From positions 1 through 42,054 of IMG/VR virus record IMGVR_UViG_3300022929_003735: a stretch of 42,054 nucleotides of DNA. One strand, written 5' to 3'. The DNA is from a virus. The translations under genes were made by a program, and so were the position numbers. This document shows, piece by piece, positions 7,333-15,278 of the stretch. Each line of letters begins with the position of its first letter. The stretch's first letter is position 1. The notes beneath the pieces were generated by a model. The model was not told the origin of the DNA and did no database searches. It saw only the letters and a program-made list of their open reading frames with translations.

Positions 7333-8307
7333 ATGGACTTAATTCAGTTTTTAGAAGATAACGACCTCGGAGATTTCATCAAGAAATATTTCAATGGTGA
7401 TACCCAATCTTTTATGAAATTCCTTCAATCCAAAAATCTTATTGAAGAAATGATGGACCACTTAATCGAAGAAGGTTACCTAACTGATGTTATGACTATA
7501 TACTACGAAGAGAATCCTAAATTCGTTATTGAATTCTTATTGGGTTACCTTGATGATGTCACTATGGAAGGTGGTAAATATTGGATGACCATTGACCGTG
7601 AAGATATGTCTAAGTTCTTCGCTAATGATAGAGAAGATTCCAAAGCACTAGCCAAATTAATTTTACAGGAAGATACACCTTTTTTAGATATAGACTCTAA
7701 CATTTATGACCTCACTGATTTTATTGGTGACCTTACACCTGAGAATGTAAGTTACCTAAAATCTTTAGTTTACAATGAAGTTGAAAGTCAAGAAGTTGAA
7801 ATTGATGGTGTAAAAGATATCGTAACTGTAGATGTCATCAACAATATGGATGACGATACTTTATCAAAATTCATCAAAGAAAACTCACCTGATGTACTGT
7901 CAGAATTAGAAAATATTCATAGAAACGCTGAAGAATCAGCAATCTATGATGAGTTATACAATGATGTAATGAATGGGTTAAGATACTTATTTGACGAACA
8001 TTTCTTCTCACGTGAGATTCCATATAAAAGGAAGACTTACAAAGCCGGAACCAATGAACCTATTGAAGTTCAAGATTTTCACTATCAGGTTGACGTAACA
8101 AAACTCTTACCACAAGTTGTTAAGACAGTATTAAGTTGGGGAGGTTACAGTAGTGATAACGACTTTGAATACTACGGTAGTTTGGAATCACTTTTAGAAT
8201 ATTACTTAGATGAAGAAGGTGAACTAATCCGAGTTTCTTGGCCTGAGTGGGCTGATGATGAAAGAGTCAGAGAATATATCAATGACAACTTCCAAGATTA
8301 TCTATAA
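7333..8307 (+). CDS. Unassigned acidic helical protein (324 aa)
   Basis: The protein is strongly acidic and begins MDLIQFLEDNDLGDFIKKYF, followed by short helices rich in Leu, Ile and Asp/Glu over residues 1-120. The middle (about 130-200) continues this pattern with EVEIDGVKDIVTVDVINNM. A basic loop near 225-245 (PYKRKTYKAGTN) precedes an aromatic C-terminal segment (SWGGYSSDNDFEYYGSLESL). There is no signal peptide, membrane span or recognised catalytic motif. Its own promoter-like motif lies upstream and it is followed after 52 nt by the oxygenase-like gene at 8360. I do not recognise the family; internal structural or DNA-mimic roles are possible but unsupported. Confidence 0.6.
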   Translation: MDLIQFLEDNDLGDFIKKYFNGDTQSFMKFLQSKNLIEEMMDHLIEEGYLTDVMTIYYEENPKFVIEFLLGYLDDVTMEGGKYWMTIDREDMSKFFANDREDSKALAKLILQEDTPFLDIDSNIYDLTDFIGDLTPENVSYLKSLVYNEVESQEVEIDGVKDIVTVDVINNMDDDTLSKFIKENSPDVLSELENIHRNAEESAIYDELYNDVMNGLRYLFDEHFFSREIPYKRKTYKAGTNEPIEVQDFHYQVDVTKLLPQVVKTVLSWGGYSSDNDFEYYGSLESLLEYYLDEEGELIRVSWPEWADDERVREYINDNFQDYL

Positions 8308-8359
8308 CATCTTATTTTCTTTATAACATTCCTTTTTATCTTTCTATAAAAATTAATAT

Positions 8360-8938
8360 ATGAGAGTCAATTCATTAATCATAGACGACTTTTATGATAA
8401 CCCTTATGAAGTGAGAGAATTTGCACTTCAACAGGAGTTCAATGTTACAGGAAGCTTTCCAGGTTACAGAACTGAAACATTCATGAACGATTCCATAAAA
8501 GAAACTATTGGTAACATCTTAAGACCGTTTGCGGGTGAAATAACATGGTGGGGTGGTGAGTACACCGGCTCATTTCAATACACCACAGCACAAGACCGTT
8601 CATGGATACACTCAGACTCTTATACTGAATGGGCCGGTGTCCTATATCTCACACCTGATGCACCTGTAACTGCAGGGACAGGTATTTATAAACATAAAAA
8701 AACGGGTCTTTTGACTTGGGATTATGAAGAACATAAGAACGACGAATACGACCCAACATCACCAATAGAAACCGCTAAAGATATCACAAAGTGGGAACAG
8801 GTTGATAGATTTGGTAACTTATTCAATAGACTAGTAATGTATAGAGCAGACAATTTCCATATATCAATGGATTACTTTGGTAAAGATATATACGACGGTA
8901 GATTGTTTCAGGTATTTTTCTTTAATACAGAATATTAA
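8360..8938 (+). CDS. DUF6445-like putative Fe(II)/2-oxoglutarate oxygenase
   Basis: The 192-aa protein shows the spaced residues of the double-stranded beta-helix oxygenases. HSD (84-86) is the proximal HxD, FHIS supplies the distal His157, and GRLFQVFFF the 2OG-binding Arg171. The N-terminus (IIDDFYDNPYEVREFALQQE) and FPGYRTETF resemble DUF6445-type proteins, which are small and near 200 aa. The substrate is unknown. It lies directly upstream of a second oxygenase gene (1 nt between stop and start) in a two-gene plus-strand unit and near a third. This grouping, with collagen genes rich in Gly-X-Lys, suggests hydroxylation of fibre lysine or proline. The activity is inferred, not shown, and a non-catalytic cupin fold remains possible. 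Confidence 0.65.
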   Translation: MRVNSLIIDDFYDNPYEVREFALQQEFNVTGSFPGYRTETFMNDSIKETIGNILRPFAGEITWWGGEYTGSFQYTTAQDRSWIHSDSYTEWAGVLYLTPDAPVTAGTGIYKHKKTGLLTWDYEEHKNDEYDPTSPIETAKDITKWEQVDRFGNLFNRLVMYRADNFHISMDYFGKDIYDGRLFQVFFFNTEY

Positions 8939-8939
8939 T

Positions 8940-9662
8940 ATGGACTTTATAGATTTAATTAACCCAAATTTAGATGTTGAGACAATCAGAGATGAGTACA
9001 CCAACAAACGTGTTGTCGTTATCAAAAACTTCCTAAAAGAAGATGCCGCCAATAGAATACATCATTACTTTACTGAAGAAATGCCAAGAGATTGGTGGAG
9101 AGTTTCTACCCACCCAAAAGTTAGTGGTGAAGAAGGTTTTGATTCTGTAATGTTTTCACCTGATTATGAAGAAGAAATAAAAAACAACTATAATAGAGCC
9201 ACTCAAGCATTTGGTAATGGTGAGTTTTCATACTGTTTCCACCGTACCGTTGATGACCACGAAAAAACTTGTACATGTTTCGAATGTGAACTTAGAGGTT
9301 GGTTATATAGTGATGAAGCAATTTCTTTTATTAATTCAGTTATTGATTCTAAAGTAACAACCACCGACGAAGTATTCGCTGCAGTATATCTACCTGGTGA
9401 CTTTCTATCCCCACACGTAGATTCTCCAAATGGAACTACAGGATTTGTATATCAGTTGACTAAAGATTGGCTACCTCAATACGGTGGTAATCTACACTTT
9501 ATGAATCATGATACAATGGAAGTAGAAAGAGTTGAGACTCCTACGTTTAATACATTAACACTATTTGACCTACCGAAAGGTGTTGGAAAGTGGCACTATG
9601 TATCTCACGTTAATCCAGGTGTTGAAGAATTAAGACTCACTTACACTGGGTGGTTCAAATAA
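8940..9662 (+). CDS. Fe(II)/2-oxoglutarate-dependent dioxygenase (prolyl/lysyl-hydroxylase type)
   Basis: The 240-aa protein has a complete 2OG-oxygenase signature. HVD (159-161) follows LPGDFLSP, GGNLHFM is the core strand, KWHYVSHV provides distal His219, and LRLTYTGWF carries the 2OG Arg232. The tail pattern (WHxVxxV...RLxxxGW) resembles the Tpa1/Ofd1 and prolyl-hydroxylase group. A CTCFEC cluster at about 111-116 is unusual. The frame is open further upstream, but ATG at 8940 directly follows the stop of the preceding gene and starts a sensible N-terminus (MDFIDLINPNL). The 3' end overlaps the convergent gene by 33 nt. The likely reaction is decarboxylation of 2-oxoglutarate coupled to hydroxylation of a protein side chain. 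Phage collagen is the attractive but unproved substrate. Confidence 0.8.
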   Translation: MDFIDLINPNLDVETIRDEYTNKRVVVIKNFLKEDAANRIHHYFTEEMPRDWWRVSTHPKVSGEEGFDSVMFSPDYEEEIKNNYNRATQAFGNGEFSYCFHRTVDDHEKTCTCFECELRGWLYSDEAISFINSVIDSKVTTTDEVFAAVYLPGDFLSPHVDSPNGTTGFVYQLTKDWLPQYGGNLHFMNHDTMEVERVETPTFNTLTLFDLPKGVGKWHYVSHVNPGVEELRLTYTGWFK

Positions 9663-10058
9663 TTCAGGGTAAACACTGTGTAAGATAGACATGTAAGTAT
9701 CAATACAATAACACTCACCTAATGAGTTCGATACCATTCGTCCTTTTTTTACACCAATTATTAATGGACGGTAATGACTATTAAAGTCATCCCACAACTC
9801 ACCATAATTAAAACCAAAGTTATTAACTAAGTCATAGGACTCATGATGAAACGTTTCCACGAATAACGCATCAGGAAATGATTTCATAACTTCAACGTGC
9901 TGATTAGCACTTTCAGCCACGTTAGAAAATGATGGAGTTATATTAAGGTACGCTTCTGTTTTTAATTTTGTTTGTTCCTTAAAGAATACGTGAAGAATAA
10001 ACCTTTCATTATTTTTAAGTAAATCCTTAAAATCTCCACCCTCAAATCTTAACAACAT
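9630..10058 (-). CDS. Unassigned protein (142 aa) coupled to an oxygenase gene
   Basis: The frame begins MLLRFEGGDFKDLLKNNERF and ends with a Tyr/Pro-rich tail (HSVYPELFEPPSVSES). It contains AYLNITPSFSNVAESANQHV and ETFHHESYDLVNNFGFNYGE. Alternating strands and helices suggest a small alpha/beta domain, but I cannot name a family. The ATG is 2 nt from the stop of the oxygenase gene at 10060-10668, so the two are probably co-translated, and it may serve the same pathway. The 3' end overlaps the convergent oxygenase gene by 33 nt. Confidence 0.6.
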   Translation of the reverse strand: MLLRFEGGDFKDLLKNNERFILHVFFKEQTKLKTEAYLNITPSFSNVAESANQHVEVMKSFPDALFVETFHHESYDLVNNFGFNYGELWDDFNSHYRPLIIGVKKGRMVSNSLGECYCIDTYMSILHSVYPELFEPPSVSES

Positions 10059-10059
10059 A

Positions 10060-10668
10060 TTACTTAAGTCTTGGTCCTGATACCCAACTTACCAATGAAC
10101 GTCTCTCACCTGAAGTAAGTGGTAATACTCTATGAAGTACAAAAGAAGGGAATACAATTACAGTACCTTTAGTGTTAGGTCCATCAACCAAATAACTACC
10201 AGCACTTAATTCTAACTCACCACCCTCATAATCTTCAGGGTCGGATAATTGAACAACGATTGATAATTTTCTATGTGGTACGTTGGGACCGATATCACCG
10301 TGCCATGAATAATGTCCATTGTTTTCACCGAAGTATTCAGTATATTGAATCTCATCACCAAAACCTGAAAGGTCAAAATTCCACATCATTTCTTTATTGG
10401 CAACAATTGCACATTCAGCCAAACGGTCAAAAATCCATTTGGTACCCTCTTCTAAGGCTATCCAACTGATTCTACTAATACGAATATCTTCGTTAACACT
10501 AAGGTCTTCGTCTCCTCCAACCTCACCGCTCATTGCTGGGAAGTGCTCTCCCCACTGTTTAATATATTCAATCTCTTCATCAGAGAACATGTTCTCAAAT
10601 GAATAGTAAGAGTAATAGTGAACTTCTTCACTTTTGTAATCGTCAATAAAAGGGTCTGAATAATACAT
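10060..10668 (-). CDS. PKHD/prolyl-4-hydroxylase-type Fe(II)/2-oxoglutarate dioxygenase
   Basis: The 202-aa protein is a compact oxygenase of the 2OG-FeII_Oxy/PKHD type, similar in layout to PiuC and to the catalytic domain of prolyl 4-hydroxylases. WHGDIG gives His123 and Asp125, and LSIVVQLSDPEDYEGGELEL is the diagnostic core strand pair. GTVIVFPSFVLHRVLP gives distal His179, and GERRSLVSWVSG gives the 2OG Arg189. All expected catalytic residues are present. There is no signal peptide, so it would act in the infected cell's cytoplasm. It is co-transcribed with the 142-aa gene and divergent from the carbamoyltransferase. Phage PKHD proteins are known but mostly of unknown substrate. Here the nearby collagen genes make a peptidyl hydroxylase role plausible. 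Confidence 0.85.
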   Translation of the reverse strand: MYYSDPFIDDYKSEEVHYYSYYSFENMFSDEEIEYIKQWGEHFPAMSGEVGGDEDLSVNEDIRISRISWIALEEGTKWIFDRLAECAIVANKEMMWNFDLSGFGDEIQYTEYFGENNGHYSWHGDIGPNVPHRKLSIVVQLSDPEDYEGGELELSAGSYLVDGPNTKGTVIVFPSFVLHRVLPLTSGERRSLVSWVSGPRLK

Positions 10669-10727
10669 AATTGTCTTGTTTAATTTAGGAAAATATAACT
10701 TATCATTATTGGAAAATAAAGCAAATA

Positions 10728-12530
10728 ATGAAAGTACTCGGTATTACAAATGGACACGACTCTGCAGTGTCATTAGTTGTTGACGGTAAACTACTCGGTT
10801 CAGTAGCAACTGAAAGAATTAGCCGACAAAAAAAAGATAGGTATTTATGTTGGGAAGTAATTGATTACATCCTTAATCCTCACAATCTTACGATTGATGA
10901 TATTGATTTGGTTGCCATAGGTAATTTAGATGTGGGAGATGATTTTGTTAGGGTTTTCTATCGTGAAGATGAATTATACGAATATCCATTCTCACAATTA
11001 CACCCTAACTTTAATTCAATAACAAGAAATAATGACAACTATAATGAAGAGTACGGTTTTGAAATCTTCGATGGTAACCATTTCTATGTCCCAACTGTCG
11101 ATTACTTTCAACGTGACCATATAAGTTGTAATGTATTACTCGGTAATGAAGTATTAAAAGGTGGTGTTATTGTTAACCATCATACCGCACATGCCGCCTC
11201 TGTTTACTACACCAATAACTTAGAACGTGCAGCTATTTTCTCATTAGACGCATCAGGTATCACAGGTGAACGTTCCTCCGCTTTCTTCTTAGGTGATGGA
11301 AACAAACTCACATATATGGGTTCACCTAACACAACTATAGGTAATCTTTACACTGTAATGACTGAGATGTTAGAATTTGGACCTGGTGTCGTTAAAGCAG
11401 GAACAACAATGGGTGCTGCTCCTTATGGTGAACCATCCCAAAAGATTAAAGATAATTGGGAATTATTATCTGAACCACAACATCAGATGACAAATGTTAC
11501 TGATAATATGACATTTAACTGTTGGGCAGCATCATACATCACAGAAAGACCGTGGCAAGAACTTAGAGGTTGGATTGAGGAAGAAAGAGAACTCGGTATT
11601 AGTAGAATTAATAAAGACTTCCTTTACCCCTTAAGAGTGTTGAAAGGTAGAGAAGAAATGTCTTTGGAAGAAAGATTTAATCATGCAGCATCAATTCAAT
11701 ACACCTTAGAGAAAACTATTCAGAAATATTCAAAACAATTATTTGAGATGACTGAAGGTCTGAATGATGGTAATCTTTGTATCGTTGGTGGGACAATGTT
11801 AAACTGTACCTCCAACTATAAGTTATTAAAACAAATGGATTTTGATAACCTTTATATGTATCCAGCAACTGGTGATGATGGTTTATCTGTAGGTGCAGCA
11901 TTATTCTGTTCTTATCAATTAGAAGAAATCCCTCGTCAAAAGTTTGAGATTAGTGACGTTTGTTATACAGGAAACGAATATGAAGATATTGAAGAAGGTA
12001 TTGACTATGATGAAGATGTTATTGCTAAGATGTTATCAGAGTCAAAGATAGTTGCATGGTTCCAAGGTCGTAGTGAGTTTGGACCACGAGCTTTAGGGAA
12101 TAGGTCTTTCTTAGCAAACCCAACAGACCCAAAGATGAAAGAGATTTTGAACTCAAGGGTGAAACATAGAGAATGGTTTAGACCATTTGCACCAATAGTA
12201 TTAAAAGAAAGAGTTACAGAATGGTTTGACATCGATGTCGACTCACCTTATATGTTATATACCTGTCCTGTGAAGAAACCTTGGGAAATACCTTCAGTCA
12301 CTCACGTGGACGGAACCGCAAGAGTTCAAACATTAACCAAAGAAACCAACGAAAAACTTTATAGTCTGATTGAAAAGTTAGGTCAACATACAGGAGTTCC
12401 AATCGTATTGAACACATCATTAAACGTTAATGGTCAACCAATAGTAGAAACCCCTGAGGAAGCTATCGAACTATATAATAATTCAGACATAGACGCAATA
12501 GTAATAAATAATAAAATGTTAATTAAATAA
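10728..12530 (+). CDS. NodU/TobZ-type O-carbamoyltransferase
   Basis: The 600-aa protein matches the NodU/CmcH/TobZ family in length and order. The N-terminal Kae1-like domain has LGITNGHDSAVSL (4-16), the metal-binding VNHHTAHAAS (149-158), SLDASGITGERSS, VVKAGTTMGAAPYG, VGGTMLNC and GDDGLSVGAA. The C-terminal domain has FGPRALGNRSFLANP, REWFRPFAPIV and VPIVLNTSLNVNGQPI. Family members transfer a carbamoyl group from carbamoyl phosphate, through carbamoyl-AMP, onto a sugar or other hydroxyl, as in nodulation factor and antibiotics. The following GT17-like gene starts 2 nt after its stop, so they are one unit, which implies carbamoylation of a glycan built by neighbouring transferases. The acceptor cannot be read from sequence. 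Confidence 0.88.
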   Translation: MKVLGITNGHDSAVSLVVDGKLLGSVATERISRQKKDRYLCWEVIDYILNPHNLTIDDIDLVAIGNLDVGDDFVRVFYREDELYEYPFSQLHPNFNSITRNNDNYNEEYGFEIFDGNHFYVPTVDYFQRDHISCNVLLGNEVLKGGVIVNHHTAHAASVYYTNNLERAAIFSLDASGITGERSSAFFLGDGNKLTYMGSPNTTIGNLYTVMTEMLEFGPGVVKAGTTMGAAPYGEPSQKIKDNWELLSEPQHQMTNVTDNMTFNCWAASYITERPWQELRGWIEEERELGISRINKDFLYPLRVLKGREEMSLEERFNHAASIQYTLEKTIQKYSKQLFEMTEGLNDGNLCIVGGTMLNCTSNYKLLKQMDFDNLYMYPATGDDGLSVGAALFCSYQLEEIPRQKFEISDVCYTGNEYEDIEEGIDYDEDVIAKMLSESKIVAWFQGRSEFGPRALGNRSFLANPTDPKMKEILNSRVKHREWFRPFAPIVLKERVTEWFDIDVDSPYMLYTCPVKKPWEIPSVTHVDGTARVQTLTKETNEKLYSLIEKLGQHTGVPIVLNTSLNVNGQPIVETPEEAIELYNNSDIDAIVINNKMLIK

Positions 12531-12532
12531 GT

Positions 12533-14182
12533 ATGAAAGTAGTAGATGCATTTATCTTCTATAATGAATTCGATGTTTTAGAATATCGTTTAGAAACACT
12601 CTATGACGAAGTGGACCACTTTATATTGGTGGAGTCTAATCAAACACACACAGGTGATGAAAAACCATTATACTTTACCATTCATAAGAAAAGGTATCAA
12701 AAGTATTTGGATAAAATAACTCATATTATCGTTACAGACTTTCCTGAAAATTTAACTCAAGAAGAAATCAATGAGTTAGTCGCAATACCTGAAATTAGAA
12801 ACATGAACTGGGTAAGGGAACACCACCAAAGAAGAGCTATCAGTAGAGGTATCGATAAATTAAACTTACAACCAGAAGACATCATTATGATATCTGATGT
12901 TGATGAGATTCCTGATATGTCTAAAAAGGATAACTTCATCCCTCTTTTAGAAAGAAAACCAATCATCTGTGAACAGAAATGGTTTATATGGAATACTAAG
13001 TGGGAGAAGAATTACATTTGGGGTGGAAGTAGTATCATCACAAAACAACAATACGATGATAACAATGACATCATTCAACACCTAAGAAATATTCGTTGGG
13101 ATGATGATTCTGATGAGTTTCAACGTTACTACTGTGGTTGGCACCTTTCGTGGTTTGGTGACCCTACATTCATTAAAGATAAGATGTTCTCATTTGCACA
13201 TAGTGAAACCGCAACAAATTACTTTACCACCAAAAAGAATATTGCAAGATTAATCAAAGAAGGTTTACCACCTGAAACACCTAAGGGTACCACTGAGAAA
13301 CTAACACCAGTAACGGACAATTACTTACCACCCAACCCTGAAAGTTTAGTATTCTTTGATGTAGATAACTTCCCTAAGAGATACGATTGTATTATATACA
13401 ATGGTGAGTTTGAAGTATTAGAAATGAGATTAAAAGAACTCTATAATGAAATGGATTTCTTCATCATAATTGAAGCGACTTTCACTTATGATGGTAGACC
13501 TCAGGAACTAACACTTAAAAACGAATTATGGAGACTCAAAGAATATGACGATAAAATCATTTACACGGTCGTAGAGGAGGCTGAAGACATTTTAGATGAT
13601 GACCCTTACTACCATCGTCAAGCACATCACAGAAACTCTGTGACTCAGGTTTTAGAACATATTGGTGCTAAAGACCATGACTACGTTTTCATATCCAATA
13701 CAGATGAGATACCAGACTCTAAAGTAATTGAATCCAACTTATTTAATTATGATTATATTGAATATGAATTCTTAACTCTTAGAATGAGACACTTTGTATG
13801 GAATTTTGATTTTGAAAATCAACCGTATGAAGTATCAGGAACTCAGTTATGTAACTTCAAAAACCTTAAATTATATAGTGCACAATATTTCAGAGATAGA
13901 AGTCATTGGACAGACCACCACCTAAAAACATTTAGAGGATGGAAATTAGAATACTTTGGGACACCTGAAAGGTCATTAGAATTAATGCAAAGAATGGATG
14001 CGGATTACTTAAATGAAGACGTATCTTACGTTCAATCATTCTTAGACAATAAAACCAATATGTGGAGTAATGAATTACACGCCACTTATGATTGGTATTA
14101 TTTCCCAATGAATAAAATTATGCTGGAGGAAAAGATTAACCCCCAACATAATTCTAATTACTTATTTGATATAATTACTTAA
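12533..14182 (+). CDS. Tandem GT17-like glycosyltransferase (two domains)
   Basis: The 549-aa protein is an internal duplication of a GT17-like domain, the family of beta-1,4-mannosyl-glycoprotein N-acetylglucosaminyltransferase. Domain 1 (about 1-265) begins VVDAFIFYNEFDVLEYRLET and has ISDVDEIPD (120-128) and GWHLSWFGDP (202-211). Domain 2 (about 283-549) begins YDCIIYNGEFEVLEMRLKEL and has ISNTDEIPD (387-395) and RGWKLEYFGTP. In domain 2 the first Asp of the DxD-like motif is Asn and the His of GWH is Lys, so it may be degenerate or use another donor. No membrane anchor is present, unlike the Golgi enzymes. It is coupled to the carbamoyltransferase gene, and its 3' end overlaps the convergent fucosyltransferase-like gene by 8 nt. 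Specific donor and acceptor are unknown. Confidence 0.8.
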   Translation: MKVVDAFIFYNEFDVLEYRLETLYDEVDHFILVESNQTHTGDEKPLYFTIHKKRYQKYLDKITHIIVTDFPENLTQEEINELVAIPEIRNMNWVREHHQRRAISRGIDKLNLQPEDIIMISDVDEIPDMSKKDNFIPLLERKPIICEQKWFIWNTKWEKNYIWGGSSIITKQQYDDNNDIIQHLRNIRWDDDSDEFQRYYCGWHLSWFGDPTFIKDKMFSFAHSETATNYFTTKKNIARLIKEGLPPETPKGTTEKLTPVTDNYLPPNPESLVFFDVDNFPKRYDCIIYNGEFEVLEMRLKELYNEMDFFIIIEATFTYDGRPQELTLKNELWRLKEYDDKIIYTVVEEAEDILDDDPYYHRQAHHRNSVTQVLEHIGAKDHDYVFISNTDEIPDSKVIESNLFNYDYIEYEFLTLRMRHFVWNFDFENQPYEVSGTQLCNFKNLKLYSAQYFRDRSHWTDHHLKTFRGWKLEYFGTPERSLELMQRMDADYLNEDVSYVQSFLDNKTNMWSNELHATYDWYYFPMNKIMLEEKINPQHNSNYLFDIIT

Positions 14183-15224
14183 TAGTAAACATAACTTCGG
14201 GGTCGCACTTTGTGTGACCCTTTATTTCTATTGGAAAACGAAATGCTTTCCTTACATTGTTTTGAATATCATCAACACTCTTACTTAATTGTTCAATCCA
14301 ATATTTTGTTGTATCCACAGCACTATCATAAGGTTCTACATCTAATTCGACTAAGATAGTTTTTCTTGGATTTCTCATAACCGACAATCGAGTAAAATTA
14401 GACCAGTAACTTCCAATCAATAAGTCACATTCAGACAATAGATATATTTCATATATCGCTTTCAACATGTCATTAAGTTTAGGATTCTCCACCTTAGAAA
14501 CATGAACAGCGTCGCCAGAAATTCTAACAACATCCATATCAAAGACACCCTCTTTTACCATCTCATATGCCTCTTGAGAGTCTGAAGATATTAGTACCCT
14601 TGCATTTGGTAAGAAATTTTGATTGATTGCTCTAATGTAATTTTGTATTGTGTTTTGACTCACCTGAGGTATATCACCCCAATTCCAATTGGTTCTAACG
14701 TGTACACCAATAACATACTTAACATCTGAAAATAACTTACTTTTCAAATAGTTAAAATTCTTTTTATACTCGTCTTCTAAGTTGAATAGGTAATGAAATA
14801 TTTCAGGGTAAATAGTTTTTTCATCCACTCCGATTCTTTCTAATTTTTCTCTATAAATTGGATTTTGAAAAAAGAATGGAATCAGTGTTTGATTTGAATA
14901 AAAATATAAACACTCAGCGTTTGGATAATAATCCTCAATAACACCTTCGGTTATATAGTTAACCATTTCATCATATGATGAGAGTAAGTTAAGTCTACCT
15001 CTTTTTAATGGTTGTTCATACCAATCTCTCGACCACCACTCATGGTCACTGGTAAATATTTCAACTAATGGCGTATTTGTTTTATCTTCAATTCTAAATG
15101 AATAATCATTAACATAAGCCAATAAGAATGCATTCATTGCACCTATCAACTTATCACCAACACCACCATGATTGGTTTTGTAAACAACATATCTTTCCTT
15201 GGAAGGTTTGTAATCGTAAAACAT
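14175..15224 (-). CDS. Fucosyltransferase-superfamily glycosyltransferase (GT23/GT37-like)
   Basis: The 349-aa protein has a GT-B fucosyltransferase layout. YKTNHGGVGDKLIGAMNAFL (15-34) is the N-terminal glycine loop, IGVHVRTNWNWGD (170-182) is the H-x-R donor motif, and ARVLISSDSQEAYEMV plus SECDLLIGSYWSNFTRLSVM are the C-terminal Rossmann elements. These match the GDP-fucose enzymes of the GT11/GT23/GT37/O-fucosyltransferase clan but do not settle the family. It is distinct from the GT11-like enzyme at 2344-3327. The gene sits between the GT17-like gene (convergent) and the collagen operon, and the terminator hairpin for the plus-strand unit lies inside its last codons. A role in fibre glycan assembly is inferred from position only. 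Confidence 0.65.
   Translation of the reverse strand: MFYDYKPSKERYVVYKTNHGGVGDKLIGAMNAFLLAYVNDYSFRIEDKTNTPLVEIFTSDHEWWSRDWYEQPLKRGRLNLLSSYDEMVNYITEGVIEDYYPNAECLYFYSNQTLIPFFFQNPIYREKLERIGVDEKTIYPEIFHYLFNLEDEYKKNFNYLKSKLFSDVKYVIGVHVRTNWNWGDIPQVSQNTIQNYIRAINQNFLPNARVLISSDSQEAYEMVKEGVFDMDVVRISGDAVHVSKVENPKLNDMLKAIYEIYLLSECDLLIGSYWSNFTRLSVMRNPRKTILVELDVEPYDSAVDTTKYWIEQLSKSVDDIQNNVRKAFRFPIEIKGHTKCDPEVMFTIK
14200..14227 (+). terminator. Probable terminator of the carbamoyltransferase/GT17 unit
   Basis: GGGTCGCAC and GTGTGACCC form a 9-bp stem (one G-T pair) with a TTT loop and a T-rich tail TTTATTT on the plus strand. It lies 18 nt after the GT17-like stop and overlaps the 3' end of the convergent gene. 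Confidence 0.65.
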
Positions 15225-15278
15225 AACTTCTATTTTTTATAGAAATTTAGTAATAATACGATAAAACAAAATAGAATA

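Noticed and set aside
8877-8939. A longer start for the oxygenase at 8940-9662
   Set aside because: The extra residues (from 8877) overlap the end of the preceding gene and do not resemble an oxygenase N-terminus. ATG at 8940 follows that stop directly.
10260-10606. Plus-strand frames inside the oxygenase gene and similar frames within the glutamine synthetase and methyltransferase genes
   Set aside because: They lie fully opposite genes with clear protein families, have no motif, and lack plausible start signals.
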